Position numbers and translations under genes: made by a program
Shown: piece by piece, positions 45,289 through 56,537 of the stretch
Position numbering within the stretch: position 1 is the first letter of the stretch
Layout of the letters: the number at the start of each line of letters is the position of its first letter
NCBI GenBank assembly: GCA_035578155.1
Contig: JAPWDM010000001.1
Coordinates: 87,991,576 to 88,055,575, forward strand
Reading direction: 5' to 3'
From: Brachynemurus nebulosus
Taxonomy: Eukaryota; Arthropoda; Insecta; Neuroptera; Myrmeleontidae
Length of the DNA: 64,000 bases
The notes under the pieces: model-generated
Database searches by the model: none
What the model was told of the DNA's origin: nothing
Seen by the model: only the letters and a program-made list of their open reading frames with translations

Positions 45289-45818
45289 TACCTGAGTGTT
45301 AAAGATACATTGTCTTGACAAAATTGGGTAATAGTGAAAAACCAGTAACAGAAATATTTTTTCTTAACAATGAATTCATTAGGACCCCACATTCATATTT
45401 TACTATATGATTCAGAACAGTACTAAGTATTTATGCAAATATTTTTAGAATTTTAAATTATGTACTTTTTGGAAAAAAAGTTAAATCAGTTTTTACATGG
45501 ATTTTGAAAAAAATATTTTGATTAACACGCTTGTCATGTTGTACATCATTTGAAAGAGCATTTAAAATGCTACCAAATGACACCACTCCCAGCTTTCTAG
45601 CTAAATTAGAACAGTTTCTAGAGCGATTTAAAAATGAACGTTCGCGTTATTGGAAACTACATAGCCATAACTCATAAGTGGTTTCAGATAAAAATTTAAA
45701 AATTGGCACTTTTCTTATTCTTAGTACCTAGTATGAGTATACCAAATTCTAAGAAAATCTGAAATGGTGGGGAAAAATTTCTTTCAAAAGTGTGTTGACT
45801 TGACATGGAATTGGTCTA

Positions 45819-46800
45819 GGGTGTTAATCTGACAATGCTCATTGATCCTTTCTGCCAGACAGGACGTCAAAATCTTATACACTGTAGGCAAGCAGGTGAT
45901 AGGCCTATAATTAGCAGGATTTTTTGTATCACTGTTTTTAGGTTTCATACATGTGATACCCTGCGTTAGGAACTTCGGTTTCAGGTTTGGTGTTCTTATA
46001 AATAGTGTAAGTTGTTCAGCGAGGTACTTGTGTGTTGAGGTAAAGTGTTTGAGCCAGTCGTTTTGTATGCTATCGATGCCAGGTGCCTTGCAGTTATGCG
46101 ATCTCTGTAAAGCCTTGGAGATGTCCTCTGTAAAACCTTGGAGACGGCCTCTGTAATAATGTGCGTATAGGGCATATTTCTGTACTGTATCGATCCAGCT
46201 GACTTTGTCATTATGGTCAATGGTATTGGACCATATATTCGCCCAAAAACTATGGAGTTCGTTCTTCTCCGGTAGATCATTACTGTCAGTTACCGTGTTC
46301 GTTAGAGACTGATAAAATTGTTTCTCGTTTCTGCTGAAGGCTTGGTTTTGTCGTTTGCGTTCAATAGTGGTCTTATACTTGCGTAAGCGCTTCGCTAGTG
46401 CTGTTAATTTAGTGCTCTGATCTCTATGAGTTTTATTGAGTTCTTCGTATTATGTGTGTATTGTGTTTTTGTGTAATATATCATGTATGTATTTGTTGAG
46501 CCGTCTGGATTTCGTACCCTGTTGGTATTGGGTGATCCTGCCGAGGTTGTGTCGTATGTTGTCGATGTGTTTATTCAATCGTGTTTCCCAGGCAGGAGTT
46601 TTGTGCTCCTTCGAGTTGTGCGCTACAGGTTGTGTTACATTGGAACCGTTACAACGTAAAGCTGCAACGGCTTCGCAGTAGATAGTTGTGTGTAACTCGA
46701 TAAAATTGTCAATGTTTCTAGGTGTGGATCTCAGCCAATCTACGTGAGTTGTGTTGTTTAGGTAACAAGTACCTACGTGTGGGGTCCGCCCCTTCAAATT
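45819..46800 (-). pseudogene. N-terminal and early RT region of the split LINE (5' half)
   Basis: The frame at 46450-46797 encodes a basic region (AWETRLNKHIDNIRHNLGRI). Further on, overlapping frames read FWANIWSNTIDHNDKV and the RT motifs near 45840-45950 (ITCMKPKN, then YRPITCLPTVYK). At least two frameshifts separate them. No apurinic endonuclease domain is visible in what remains. Confidence 0.6.
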
Positions 46801-46860
46801 CAGTAAGAGCTGTGTTAAATTCCAGTTCGATTTCTTGCAGTAAGGTGTCGTTTACTGCTG

Positions 46861-47164
46861 TCTCATGGTGGCTAGGCTCATTATCGATAAGTTGTTGAGT
46901 GTCATTTTATATGCGGCCCCCCAACACATAAATGCAATAGACAAAGGACAAATACATATAGTAAAAAAAAGAAAAAAAACTAACAAGCAGATCCTGCCAT
47001 TCCAGGGTCTAGAGAAATGCCCTATGAGGACAGGGCATAGCATATAACGCCGAAACCAACGAGGTGCCCTGCCTCAAGTGGGTATTATATCTTTGCAACG
47101 CTGAATAGTTGAAAATCCCCCAGCGAAGCAGAGCAATTTCGCGATTATAATATACCTATACTTA
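46861..47164 (-). other. Probable 5' untranslated sequence of the LINE
   Basis: No coding frame of note. The segment continues in moderate G+C from the LINE and ends near an A-rich stretch (47163-47185) on the minus strand, which could be the tail of a neighbouring retroelement. Confidence 0.35.
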
Positions 47165-48300
47165 CATATATTTTTTTTTATTTGTTTATTCTTTTTCTTC
47201 TTACACAAGTGCCACTGATGGCCGGGAGTCACTCAGTGACATAACAAATGTACGTTTTAATAAAAAAGAAGTAACAAAACACCAGTCAGGCCAGCTGACT
47301 AAGTGCATTCCTCTAACGTTTATAAAAAAAATTAATACCACCAGAGGTGTAAAAAGCCTCTGGTGGCATAACAAGATTAAAAGGGACAAACACAAAGACA
47401 CAAATGGTTAAAAAAAGAAGAAACAACGCAAAACTTAGTTAAAAAAATAAAAAATAAAAACAGGAAATATCACAGCTCTGGTTACATAGCTACCACAGCT
47501 TATAAAAACAAATAACTGCCCTGTGACAAGATCTTGCTCTTCATACTCTCCACAGTTCCGAAATGGCTTCGTCAACTCATGGGAATTCGTCCGTGTAAAG
47601 AACAAATGACGTCTGCTTATTAAGTGAATAACTTACAATCGTTCAGTCAGACGTCGGGTTCAACTTACACGGGAGATCGGTACTTGAATAGGTCACATTC
47701 GTCCGAGTCGAGGCTACAGTGAACAGGACAGTCCCACAAAGTATCACGGAATTCCCGTCTTATTCTCATTAACCCCATAGAACGCATCTATGTGAGGAAC
47801 AACCGACGTTTCTGCTTACTAGGGCTCACTGGTGCTCACAGGTGAACCAGTGCGTCGAGGGTCGCGCTCCTACCCATTGATATAACGAGAACAAAAGCAC
47901 GGTTCTCTATCACTGAAATGAACCCACGGGTGTGCACTAACCGGTGGATGCAGAATAAAAAGCTAAAATCAAAATACAGGTACAGGAGTATCACAGACGA
48001 GAATTCTACAAATCACAGAAAGATATTACTATTTCGACTCTTCCGAGTTCGAGTCACGATTTCGGTATTCACACACTTAACACATTCGACGCTACAGCCA
48101 GACATCCGGGCGAGAATTACAAGCATTAGCAGACGATGGTATTTCTTATATACGGTGGAAACCTCTGTCGATCCTACGACGTCCGTCCTCGTCGAAAAAT
48201 TTACTTGAGCCCCGTTTGCCTGCTAGACGACGCTAACAGTTACCACCGAGAACGTGGTTTAACACCGGACCTGGGGTTGGATTTGTGCCCAACATTGTTA
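47165..48300. other. Compositional island of unknown origin
   Basis: About 47450-48290 is clearly richer in G+C than the neighbouring DNA. At 47165-47190 the minus strand shows an AATAAACAAATAAAAAAAAA tail, and at 48297-48312 the plus strand ends in (TTA)n, so one or two retroelement 3' ends may bound the island. A direct repeat of GTGTAAAGAACAAATGACGTC / ATGTGAGGAACAACCGACGT lies about 195 bp apart (47596 and 47791). Frames such as 47918-48208 (plus) have no recognised domain. Confidence 0.35.
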
Positions 48301-48312
48301 TTATTATTATTA

Positions 48313-50090
48313 TTACCATTATTAGGTATTATTTTATATGTACCTATGTTAATCACATATTTATTTACTACTGTTCTATATTATCTATTTTTTTCCAGGA
48401 TATTTGTTGTTTGATGTACACCTTGAAGTCAAATATGATACCATATTTTAAGATATCCAGGCCAACATCTATCTTAGTGATATAATTTTGGGAAAGAATG
48501 AATTAAACGTATAAAAATATTTATTTTATTGGAAAACTATTGGAATGAATAACCTCAAAAATCTATAGGAAAGTTGAACATGTAATTATATTAAATTTCA
48601 CGACTTTGTAGGGGAAAGAAATAAACCTTCATTAAGAACAGTCAGAAATAAAATATCAATTAGGCTTTGCTATACGAAAAAGGATATATGTCTAACAATA
48701 ATTACTAACAGTTATACGATTAGCTTACATATTATTCTTTATCAAAGTATATAAGATTTAAGCATTGCCGTCAATTAAAATCGAAAAAGAAAAAAAAATT
48801 CGCCACAACTAAAGCTATAAGTAAATTGTTCGCTTTACTTGTTAGTAACAAGTGAAATGTACAGACAAATGAAAATACTTTTCCGGATTTTAACAAGTAC
48901 CTTTGACAGTTTTCAACTATTTAACTTTTATTTCATGTGCTTTATTAGCACAATTCTCTTGTACATTTATTTCGTTAGTCGAACATTGGTACCATACGTT
49001 CATGTATAAATGTTTGAGTGGGTGTGTGAGTTTGTTACATAATATATTATACCGCGCGGGTACACACAGAAGTACATATGTATTACATAACATTTAATTG
49101 CACCTATAGGTATATTTTGCTTATTCTCTTTGTAATACACGTCATCAATTTTCTTTCTCTGTTTCTTACAACTTTTCTTATCTTCTCTAATCTTTTTGAT
49201 TTATGGCAATAATAGCCTTTTTGTAATAGGTAAATTTGGTTTATATTGTTAAATATATCTATCCGTTTTCGTATGACGTCATAAATATTTTAAAATGTAG
49301 TTATTCACGACAAACGAATTTTAACTACTTTTAAATTAGTTGAAAAGAAATGCATACAATTTTTATTGCGATAACTAAAGAAAAAGAAAGCTGAATGAAC
49401 AACACGCCCATTTATATAAAATACCATAAACAAGCTTATTTATAAAAAAAAGGATGTATGTATACGATTTCTGTTACCAATTATCGTATTTACTCTTTCA
49501 CTGCTGTAAAATTTAATTGTTCTATTTGACAGCATTATATTGTTCCTTATTATCATTTTTGAATGATTTATTACATTTATTTTGTATTAAAAAAATATAA
49601 AAGAAGGGTACAAGAAGAAACTACAAATTTTAAATAAGAGTAAAAACAAAGTTTGAAATGTTCTATACAGAAATGTATTAATAAATATTTGCCGGAAACC
49701 TGTTACAAACCTTTATTAGATATACGTTTCTCTTACTAAAATCCACTCTATGTTTGTTTAATATGTGAACATGTTTTCAACCATTATGGCCATTAACGAG
49801 TGTTCCTTATGTAAATTTAGTATGTAACTATCGCAATTATAAAATTGTGTTTAAAATAAAAATTTAAAATAAAAATTTGTTTAATTGAATCTACCACCAG
49901 AGTGGGACAATTAATAGAAAATAACGAGAGTTTGAGATAAAGATTATTGAGAGTTAATATTTTTTGGAGTGACTTTTAGAAAATATTATATCTGAAGTCA
50001 TCAAATATACTAAATTAATAAAAAAAATTATATTTGTTTTACATAAGTAAACATAGAACTTCGGACTCCGTTTTTTCCTACACCCTATTT
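48313..50090. other. AT-rich DNA, nothing recognised
   Basis: Includes a TGACGTCA-like ATGACGTCAT at about 49273. No coding frame or repeat border could be supported. Confidence 0.35.
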
Positions 50091-50095
50091 TAATT

Positions 50096-50252
50096 GAGGG
50101 GCTCAGTGGAAAAGTGGTACAAGTATATATTGCTTATACTGAGTTATTGAACTTAGCATATTATGGAATGATATTATCATTCCATAATATGCTAAATTCA
50201 ATAACTCAGTATCAGCAATATACTCTTGAACCACTTTTTCACTAAGCCCCTC
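50096..50252. repeat. 157-bp near-perfect hairpin (MITE)
   Basis: Arms run from GAGGGGCTCAGTGGAAAAGT to CACTTTTTCACTAAGCCCCTC and pair almost throughout, meeting at ATGATATT/ATCAT near 50175. AATT flanks both sides (50092-50095, 50253-50256) as a possible 4-bp duplication, although AATT is itself palindromic. A transcript would form a long stem-loop. Confidence 0.75.
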
Positions 50253-50859
50253 AATTGTCACATACCTCCATTTAAACAATTGTTGATAGTCCAAGAACTC
50301 AATATAAAAAATATAGCTCATTTTCGCGTGAATGAAACTTTCAGAAAATATAATATGAACTATGACAAAAGTGAGTTCTCAGAAATGTCTTGCTCAGGGA
50401 AATTTCATTTCCAGTCTAAGCAGGTTACTTTCTGTTCGTGTAAATGTGAAAATATTAACCTATAATTGTTCAGTTGTATAAAATTGTTTCTTTCAGCCAG
50501 TGCTATTTTCTTTATAAAGTCTTAGTCAAACGTATATTTAGTGGGAATCTAATTTGAGAAAAAAATGTTTTCTTTGTCTACCATCTCGATGTTGAACATC
50601 TAATTAATACGAAACAAAGAATAGAATCGCCCGCATCTAGATAGAGATACATATTGATCCGAACAGTCGGTAATCCGGTTGCATTGTATTCGATATAGGT
50701 ATAATATCCCCTTCCTCCGTCATCGGATGAGGTTTCAGGGGCGGATGTCCCTGGTTATCGTTTTTATCCACATTTTATCACTTATTACTACAGAATATTT
50801 GTGTATTTTTTGGAATAAATTATTATAATGTAAACATTGGCTGAAGTTACTATCGTGTT
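50253..50859. other. AT-rich DNA, nothing recognised
   Basis: No supported gene. CCCCTTCCTCCGTCATCGGA near 50710 is a short more GC-rich patch of unknown meaning. Confidence 0.3.
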
Positions 50860-51150
50860 TTTGTTAGTTAAGAGCCATTTCAGTTAAATTGCAACAAATT
50901 TGAGTTGTATAAAACACAAAACCCAGAAACAATATAGAACTTAAATGTAATATGGTAAGACAAATTGACGAATAAAATAAGTATAATTTATGTTAATACT
51001 TAATATCTTTTTATTATAGTTCTGCAATCAGTTAAAATTACCAATAAAAATTTTCGTTTCATTTTTATCGCGTTTACCTGTTAATAAAAGGTTCCATACT
51101 ATTTTTTTTCGCTATGATAATTTGTCGTAGGTATTACAATATTTTTTTAA
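50860..51150 (+). repeat. Fragment of the dispersed repeat family seen at 9000-10259
   Basis: AAATTGCAACAAATTTGAGTTGTATAAAACACAAA..., ATCAGTTAAAnTTACCAATA and TTTTTATCGnGTTTACCTG match 9150-9440 in order and orientation. Only the 5' third of the family is present. Confidence 0.55.
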
Positions 51151-52241
51151 AGCTAGGCTCTCGATCTGTAAATGAATAATATTATAATAATCTATTACAC
51201 ACCTGGGCTCACACACACACCGCCCCACACACACTTGGAGGCCAAGTCTTGAAAATGTGAAAAATATATCACATTTTCACTGTTATTGTTAGGTACCACA
51301 TTTTCAATTTCAAATACCACACGTGATACCAGAGAAAAGCAAGTCTTGAAATTCTTATGTGATATTGTTAAAATATACTTAACACATAGCACATGTGATA
51401 AATTTTAAAACAATTCGGTTTTCATTTTCTAAATTATAATTGTCAAATCTACGATTTGAGTTGTTTGTATCTGTGGCTATTATTAATATTTTACGCCATT
51501 TCCGGTTTTCCAATAATTTTTATTTTGCGCTTGTGATTATTTTAATATTAATTGAATATAAAATACAAAATACTTCACGTAAGTTTTTAATTATTTCGCA
51601 TTCGTAATAATTATTGGCTGTACTCGACGGCAAGCGGTATGTCAAGCGCTTTTTTCTGCGTTTTTCACGAGTTTATGCAGAAAACGAGAGATTTTGCCTC
51701 ATTGCGCTATTGAACACGGTCATTAGTATAGAATTTTGTTTACATCATAACATTTAATGCTTAATTTTCATAATGTGTGTCCTTTATTAGTATGAGTCAA
51801 CTTTCTAAAAAAGTTAGCAAAGAACAGCAACAAATTATGGTGGAATTTATGGAGGACCACCCTCAATTGCAAAAAAAAAAATTTCATCAACTTTCACACA
51901 CAAGGATAGCAATCGTTTGTGGAAAGATTTAATAATAAGATTAGAAGCATGTGGTGATGGTGCTTGAAACAGAAAAATTGATGAACGGAAACGAGTATGA
52001 TGCGGTTAATTATTGTTATATATTTATTAGTTTACATTTGTGTTAATTTTAGACTTGGCTAGATATGAGACAATTAGCAAAAGAAAAGTGGCCCAGTTTG
52101 CGAAAAGAAATGGCCAAAACAGGAGGTGGTAAATCAAAAATTCGTTATCTGAGCTTCTTAAAGGAAAAAATCCTGAACATAAATGGAACGACGGCGGTAA
52201 CTGGCCACAAACGTAGACAAGAATTTGGCAAAATGGAAATG

Positions 52242-52428
52242 GTAATGTTGATTTTTTGTGTATTTACTTAACTGTATTTCAGTTTTTTATTTTTAGTATT
52301 ATTATTATTTTTAGTCGACTTTTTCCCTGAAAAAATTAGACTTATACAGTCTATATGATAAGAACGGCGAGAATAGGGGCGCTATCCGTTTTCGGACCCG
52401 TAGAACACGATTCTGTAGAAAAAAGTCT

Positions 52429-52500
<72 letters not shown>

Positions 52501-53801
52501 ATATATTCCCGCCACCTTTTGACATGTGTAGGGCCCCCCTATGGAATTTAAGAGCTGAAATTTGGTAAGTGGGGCTCATTTCCGACGCACCTCGTACTCT
52601 CAAAGTGGGATCAAATTTTGGGCAAATTTTGGATCCGATCCAACTTTTAAGCGGGTGGTGGGGGGCAACGAAACAATAAAAATTTTCCAAACCGGTTGGA
52701 AATAACGTTTCGTTCAAATAATGTTTTCGTCCAAAATTCAGCTTCCTAGGATGATTTGGAGGCAGTAGAGGGGGAAAACATGATTTTGGCTGGATCTAAC
52801 GCGCCCACAGTCCCCCAGAATTAATGTAGAGGGTTGAAATTTGGTATGTTGATAGAGTCCGTACCGAGGGTCTGCTTTTTGGAGGTTTTAATATTTTATC
52901 CCCACCCCCACCATTTTTAAGCTACAATTTCATGCTTTTTTGACATTTTCGAAGTTTGTACCACTCGCACAGGTCACCCAAATAAACCTAGAGATCAAGG
53001 TGGTGCCTTTTGGGGGTCTCAACTTTTAACCCTTACCCCTTTTATACCTAAAAGAACATGATTTTTCTTGTTTTCTAACAGTTTCGTTCGGGTCAAAATC
53101 TCTCCAAATAAACCTAGAGGGCTGAAACTTTGTATATAGGTTAAGTTATAGCCAGTCATTTCAAATGCATAGTTAAGTTTCAAATTCATTATTTTTATTC
53201 TAATACAAGTAGACGGATAGTAATTTTAAAAATTTAAAAAAAAAAAAACTTTTATAACAAATGCAATAGATAAATATTAAGTAATTTAAAAATGTTATTA
53301 AAGTCACTGTTTATTTATAAAGTAGGAATTTTGGATTTTTATTTATAAAATAGAAATTTTGGATTTTTTTGGATAGAAAAAATATCTTCATAAAGGCCTT
53401 CCAGTTCACTATTTAAGGTCGTTTTTTAATATTTAGAAATAAAACACAAAGGCAACTGGCGGATAAGCATGGGTAGGAATGTCCTCGGACGAATTGTGTT
53501 GGCTTTTTTCCTGCTAACTGCTGTCGGCACAAAATTGTAATTTACTGAGGTTCAGCCCTTAAAACCTTAAAACCTTTTTTTAAAGCCCCGATCAGCTGGA
53601 CACTCATCATCAGTTTTGAAACCACCAAAATGACAAATCGCTTGTAGACTTTCAATCATATTTCGCTTGTAGACATTTAATACCGAAGATGAAGGGAAAA
53701 ATTCGACTTCCGTGATGGGGCCCCGCTGCTCATGGCGTTTTTGTTTTTTGTTAAGATCCATTTATTAGAACAAGCGCTATTTATAAATTTTATCTTTTCA
53801 G
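52242..53801. repeat. Expanded intron 2 with inserted repeat and TA tract
   Basis: Beside a (TA)n tract (52432-52497) lies about 650 bp of repetitive DNA (52500-53150), in which a phrase such as AAnTAnACCTAGAGGGnTGAAA-TTTGGTA recurs about four times (near 52540, 52825, 52985, 53110). These look like insertions that lengthened the intron. Another stretch (53180-53780) is AT-rich and unassigned. Confidence 0.55.
52432..52497. repeat. (TA)n microsatellite
   Basis: About 33 TA units within intron 2 of the Myb-like gene. Confidence 0.95.
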
Positions 53802-54476
53802 AGTACTGAAGATGTAGAAAACAACGAAAAGAAACGTGATATTCAACTAATTCCTTTGAAAAAGCCCGATAATTCCTTTGAAGAAAGTTTAGGTTTATAT
53901 ATTTTTCTGAACATAACCATAAAGTGTTAACATAATAAATTTACTTTGATTTTAGCCATTTTTCAAACATATTCATTCCTACTATATCAAGAAGCTACGC
54001 ACAAGTGCAAGGTTTATATTTTTTTATTTTACAAATGCCAAGATAAATATATTTCATTTTCTAAAATTTATATTTAATTTGTGTTTAAGAATGCGAATTC
54101 GAAGTTCTACCACCATCACAAAGCTAATGTACAATCTGTCAAGTCAAGATTGCCTAATACTAAATCTGTTCCGAAAAATAGAGGTATTAAAATTTTATTT
54201 TAAATTGGAATACCTAATCTAATATTAGTTACATATGTTTGTGTTTTAATTTTAGGAAAATCATCACCTGCAGGCCCAAAAAATCTGGTTGATATTCAGC
54301 AACAAGCGCTTATGGAACAATATTGATTTTAATAGGTAAACTACATTAATTTCAATTGATAAATTAAAAATTGTGGAGAGTATTTCGCTTTTCTAGGACA
54401 CTATATTATCTGCAAGACAAAATTAAATGAAAGAAATATTAATTTGTAAGATAATAACTTTTTTGAGTATACTTTG

Positions 54477-54823
54477 TCAAAGCATGTTAATTAAATTTCG
54501 TTGAGTAATTATTGCAATTGCATGTAAATTGTTTTCCATTCGCATGTTGGGTTGAACTGGCACTTCATCAACTATAGGTTCTTCCTCCATTATCTCGGGG
54601 AAATGTATGTTATTGTGAATACACCACATATTGTGTAAAGCAACACATGCATTGACGATTTTGGATGCTTTTAGAGGCATATAATGTAGAACACGATGCC
54701 TTAAAAGACAACGAAAACGGGATTTCAATAGTCCAATTGTACGCTCAACACAGGCACGCGTTCGTTTGTGATATATATTATAATACATTTGGGGTGTATC
54801 TTCCTGGGCATTGGCAAATGTAG

Positions 54824-54913
<90 letters not shown>

Positions 54914-54921
54914 TAGGTTGT

Positions 54922-54973
<52 letters not shown>

Positions 54974-54981
54974 TAGGTTGT

Positions 54982-55053
<72 letters not shown>

Positions 55054-56091
55054 ACAACCTAATAACCAGCTAGGCGTAATTGACTATTTCTCCATATAAA
55101 TGCATCGTGTGTTGATCCAGAATACAGAGAATTAACATTCATGATCCTTCCATCCGCATCAGAAACCTTTTTAAAAATTGTTTTTTTAACAGTAATATAT
55201 ATGTATACATAACTATATGTTGTAAGAATGATTATTAATATTGTAAACTTACTATTTCTACATTAGCAGAATGAAACTGTTTTCTGTTAATGTACAAATG
55301 CTCTGGGAATTCGGGATCATCCATTGGCGGTGCACATATAGCAACTTGTGTGCCATCAATTGCGCCAATAATACCGGGCATTTGATATTTTTCATAAAAT
55401 CTGTTATAATTAGGAATAAATTAGTTATAATTAGGAATATTAATTAATTTTTTTAAAAATACTTTTCAAAATAATAATTTTTTTCTACCAATTCATGATA
55501 ATCTCTTGTCCAGAAAAAATTGTTTAGTATACCGCTTCTAATAAATTTTACTTTAATGTTAAATTTAAAAAATATATACCTTGCTCTTTTTGCTATAATT
55601 TCTTGCATTGTGGATGGGAATTTAATCCATTCTTGGCACAAATGGTCATTTATAGCATTAGTTACCGTTTCAATTGAGGGGCTTACGGATTTTTGCGACA
55701 TTGGTATAATAATGTCCTGCCCGACAGCTAATTAATAGCTACCATGAGCATAAAAACGTAATGTAACAAATATCTAAAAAATTGTTTTAATAGTAGTTAA
55801 TATACACAAATGTGGCAAACTTTTTTAATAGCAAATAATTTTTGAATCACATACTCTATTTTCTGGAGTAAGAGCTGACGTTCGTGTTGCAGGAGGAAGA
55901 TGGTTACGTAAATCATTAATTGTGTCCCTCACACATGGTTTGCTTAGACGAAATAATTTTATGAAAACGTAATCGCTCAAGTCAAATGGATTTGAGCGAT
56001 CACGAAAAATCCGATTGCGATTTAATTGGTTCCGTTCGCGTCCATTATCAATTAAAATTAAATTTAGATTATTATTCATAAAATCTCCCAT
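54477..56091 (-). pseudogene. Harbinger nuclease (HARBI1-like), exons readable, middle lost
   Basis: Minus-strand exons with consistent phases: 56091-55855 (starts MGDFMNNNLNLILID), 55773-55580, 55400-55253, 55166 to about 55060, then 54826-54477. Exon 3 has GIIGAIDGTQVAI with the first catalytic D. The last segment has [19 protein letters not shown] with the catalytic E, then KIVNACVALHN. The segment with the second D is missing where the TA tract sits. A TAA interrupts exon 2 (after YAHGSY), and TAG follows LAGY at about 55060. The enzyme would otherwise cut and join the element ends. Confidence 0.82.
54827..55050. repeat. (TA)n tract with 60-bp periodic unit inside the nuclease gene
   Basis: TA repeats interrupted twice by ATTAGGTTGTGTTTATA, 60 bp apart (about 54912 and 54972). 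The inverse AAACACAACCTAATAA occurs at the right edge (about 55051-55066), where it is the genuine coding flank. The tract therefore carries two inverted copies of its own border. Confidence 0.92.
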
Positions 56092-56537
56092 TATTAAAAA
56101 AAATTATAAAAGTATCACAATTAAAAAAAAATATTTAATGCAATATTAATAATTAATTATTAGATTAAGTATTAATGTCAAACCTCAGTTACTTTGCATA
56201 ATAAATTGACTGTATCACATGTGAAAACAAAAAAATAGCTCTATCTAAATAGCTGTGGTTATATTTTTGTGGATTTTTATATCACTGTGAAATTAATAAT
56301 CAATTACTTTTGTGATAAAATATTCAAGACTTGCAATTGGAAAAAAATGTGTTTATTTTTCACATGACGTCATTTTTTCACATGTGTTATGTGATATTTA
56401 AATTCAAGACTTGGAGCCCAGGCCTTACATATAAGGTACAAAGATACTCATATATGAAAAATTTTAGAATACTATTAACTTTTAAGTTTTGTATTAAAAG
56501 CAATAATAAAAATTTAAAAAAAAATAAAAGCTAGTGA

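Larger units (their letters stand above)
42700..45816. mobile_element. Inverted-repeat (foldback) element inside the LINE
   Basis: The ends GACCTATTTCATGTCAATTC and the inverse of GAATTGGTC-type sequence form an inverted repeat. Pairing continues for hundreds of bases (left 42701-43056, then 44416-44785; right 44885-45816). Landmarks TTGGCACTTTTCTTA, CGAACGTTCATTTTTAAATC and AAAGTGCCACTCAGCTTTTA appear inverted in the other arm. TA occurs once on each side (42698-42699, 45817-45818), and removing the insert plus one TA restores the LINE frame. There is no coding sequence of its own. Each arm has since received another transposon. The left border is uncertain by one or two bases. Confidence 0.8.
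42056..46860 (-). mobile_element. Minus-strand LINE split by nested insertions
   Basis: Two halves of one reverse-transcriptase frame lie on either side of the insert at 42700-45816. The right half (46860 to 45819) ends with NPANYRPITCLPTVYKILTS, then AERINEHCQINT. The left half (42697 to 42056) resumes with LTEEQKGCRKRSQGCKD and continues through FIDYKKAFDS (catalytic D) to LSPLWFYLAINP (the first residue lies just outside the longest open stretch). Joining at the single TA restores the frame. The catalytic YxDD box is lost in a short in-frame deletion next to DIKIYAATKHQ. The upstream half has several frameshifts. The style fits R2/R4-like elements, but the clade is not certain. The 5' untranslated region may extend to about 47160. 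Confidence 0.75.
51792..54326 (+). pseudogene. Harbinger Myb/SANT-like DNA-binding protein, six exons, broken in exon 1
   Basis: Exons with matching GT-AG borders and phases: 51792-51994, 52053-52241, 53802-53892, 53956-54011, 54090-54183, 54256-54326 (TGA). Exon 1 starts MSQLSKKVSKEQQQIMVEF. After an A-run it must shift frame to read SNRLWKDLIIRLEACGDG. Exon 2 continues TWLDMRQLAKEKW, as in the trihelix-like proteins that escort Harbinger nucleases to DNA. The later exons encode a polar tail ending NLVDIQQQALMEQY. Lesions: a net one-base shift in an 11-A run (about 51870-51880) and a TGA near 51965-51967. Introns 1 and 3-5 are 58-78 bp, but intron 2 is 1,560 bp. Confidence 0.78.
51198..56424. 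mobile_element. PIF/Harbinger element with both genes, inactive
   Basis: The ends share GGGCTC and CCAAGTCTTGAA inverted: the right end reads GGCCTGGGCTCCAAGTCTTG in reverse, and the left has the same words separated by an inserted (AC)n-rich stretch. TTA flanks both sides (51195-51197 and 56425-56427), the TWA duplication of this superfamily. Inside, a Myb/SANT-like protein gene (plus) and a nuclease gene (minus) converge with about 150 bp between their stops. Both genes carry inactivating changes, and the nuclease gene has lost its middle to a TA tract. Confidence 0.85.

Noticed and set aside
47918..48208. 96-codon open frame with ATG
   Set aside because: No recognisable domain, overlaps another frame of equal length at 48136-48414, and lies in an island that may be retroelement untranslated sequence.
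54768..55073. Long frames of alternating Ile-Tyr
   Set aside because: Translations of (TA)n repeats; the same applies at 24073-24255, 52311-52499, 60690-61054 and 63178-63478.
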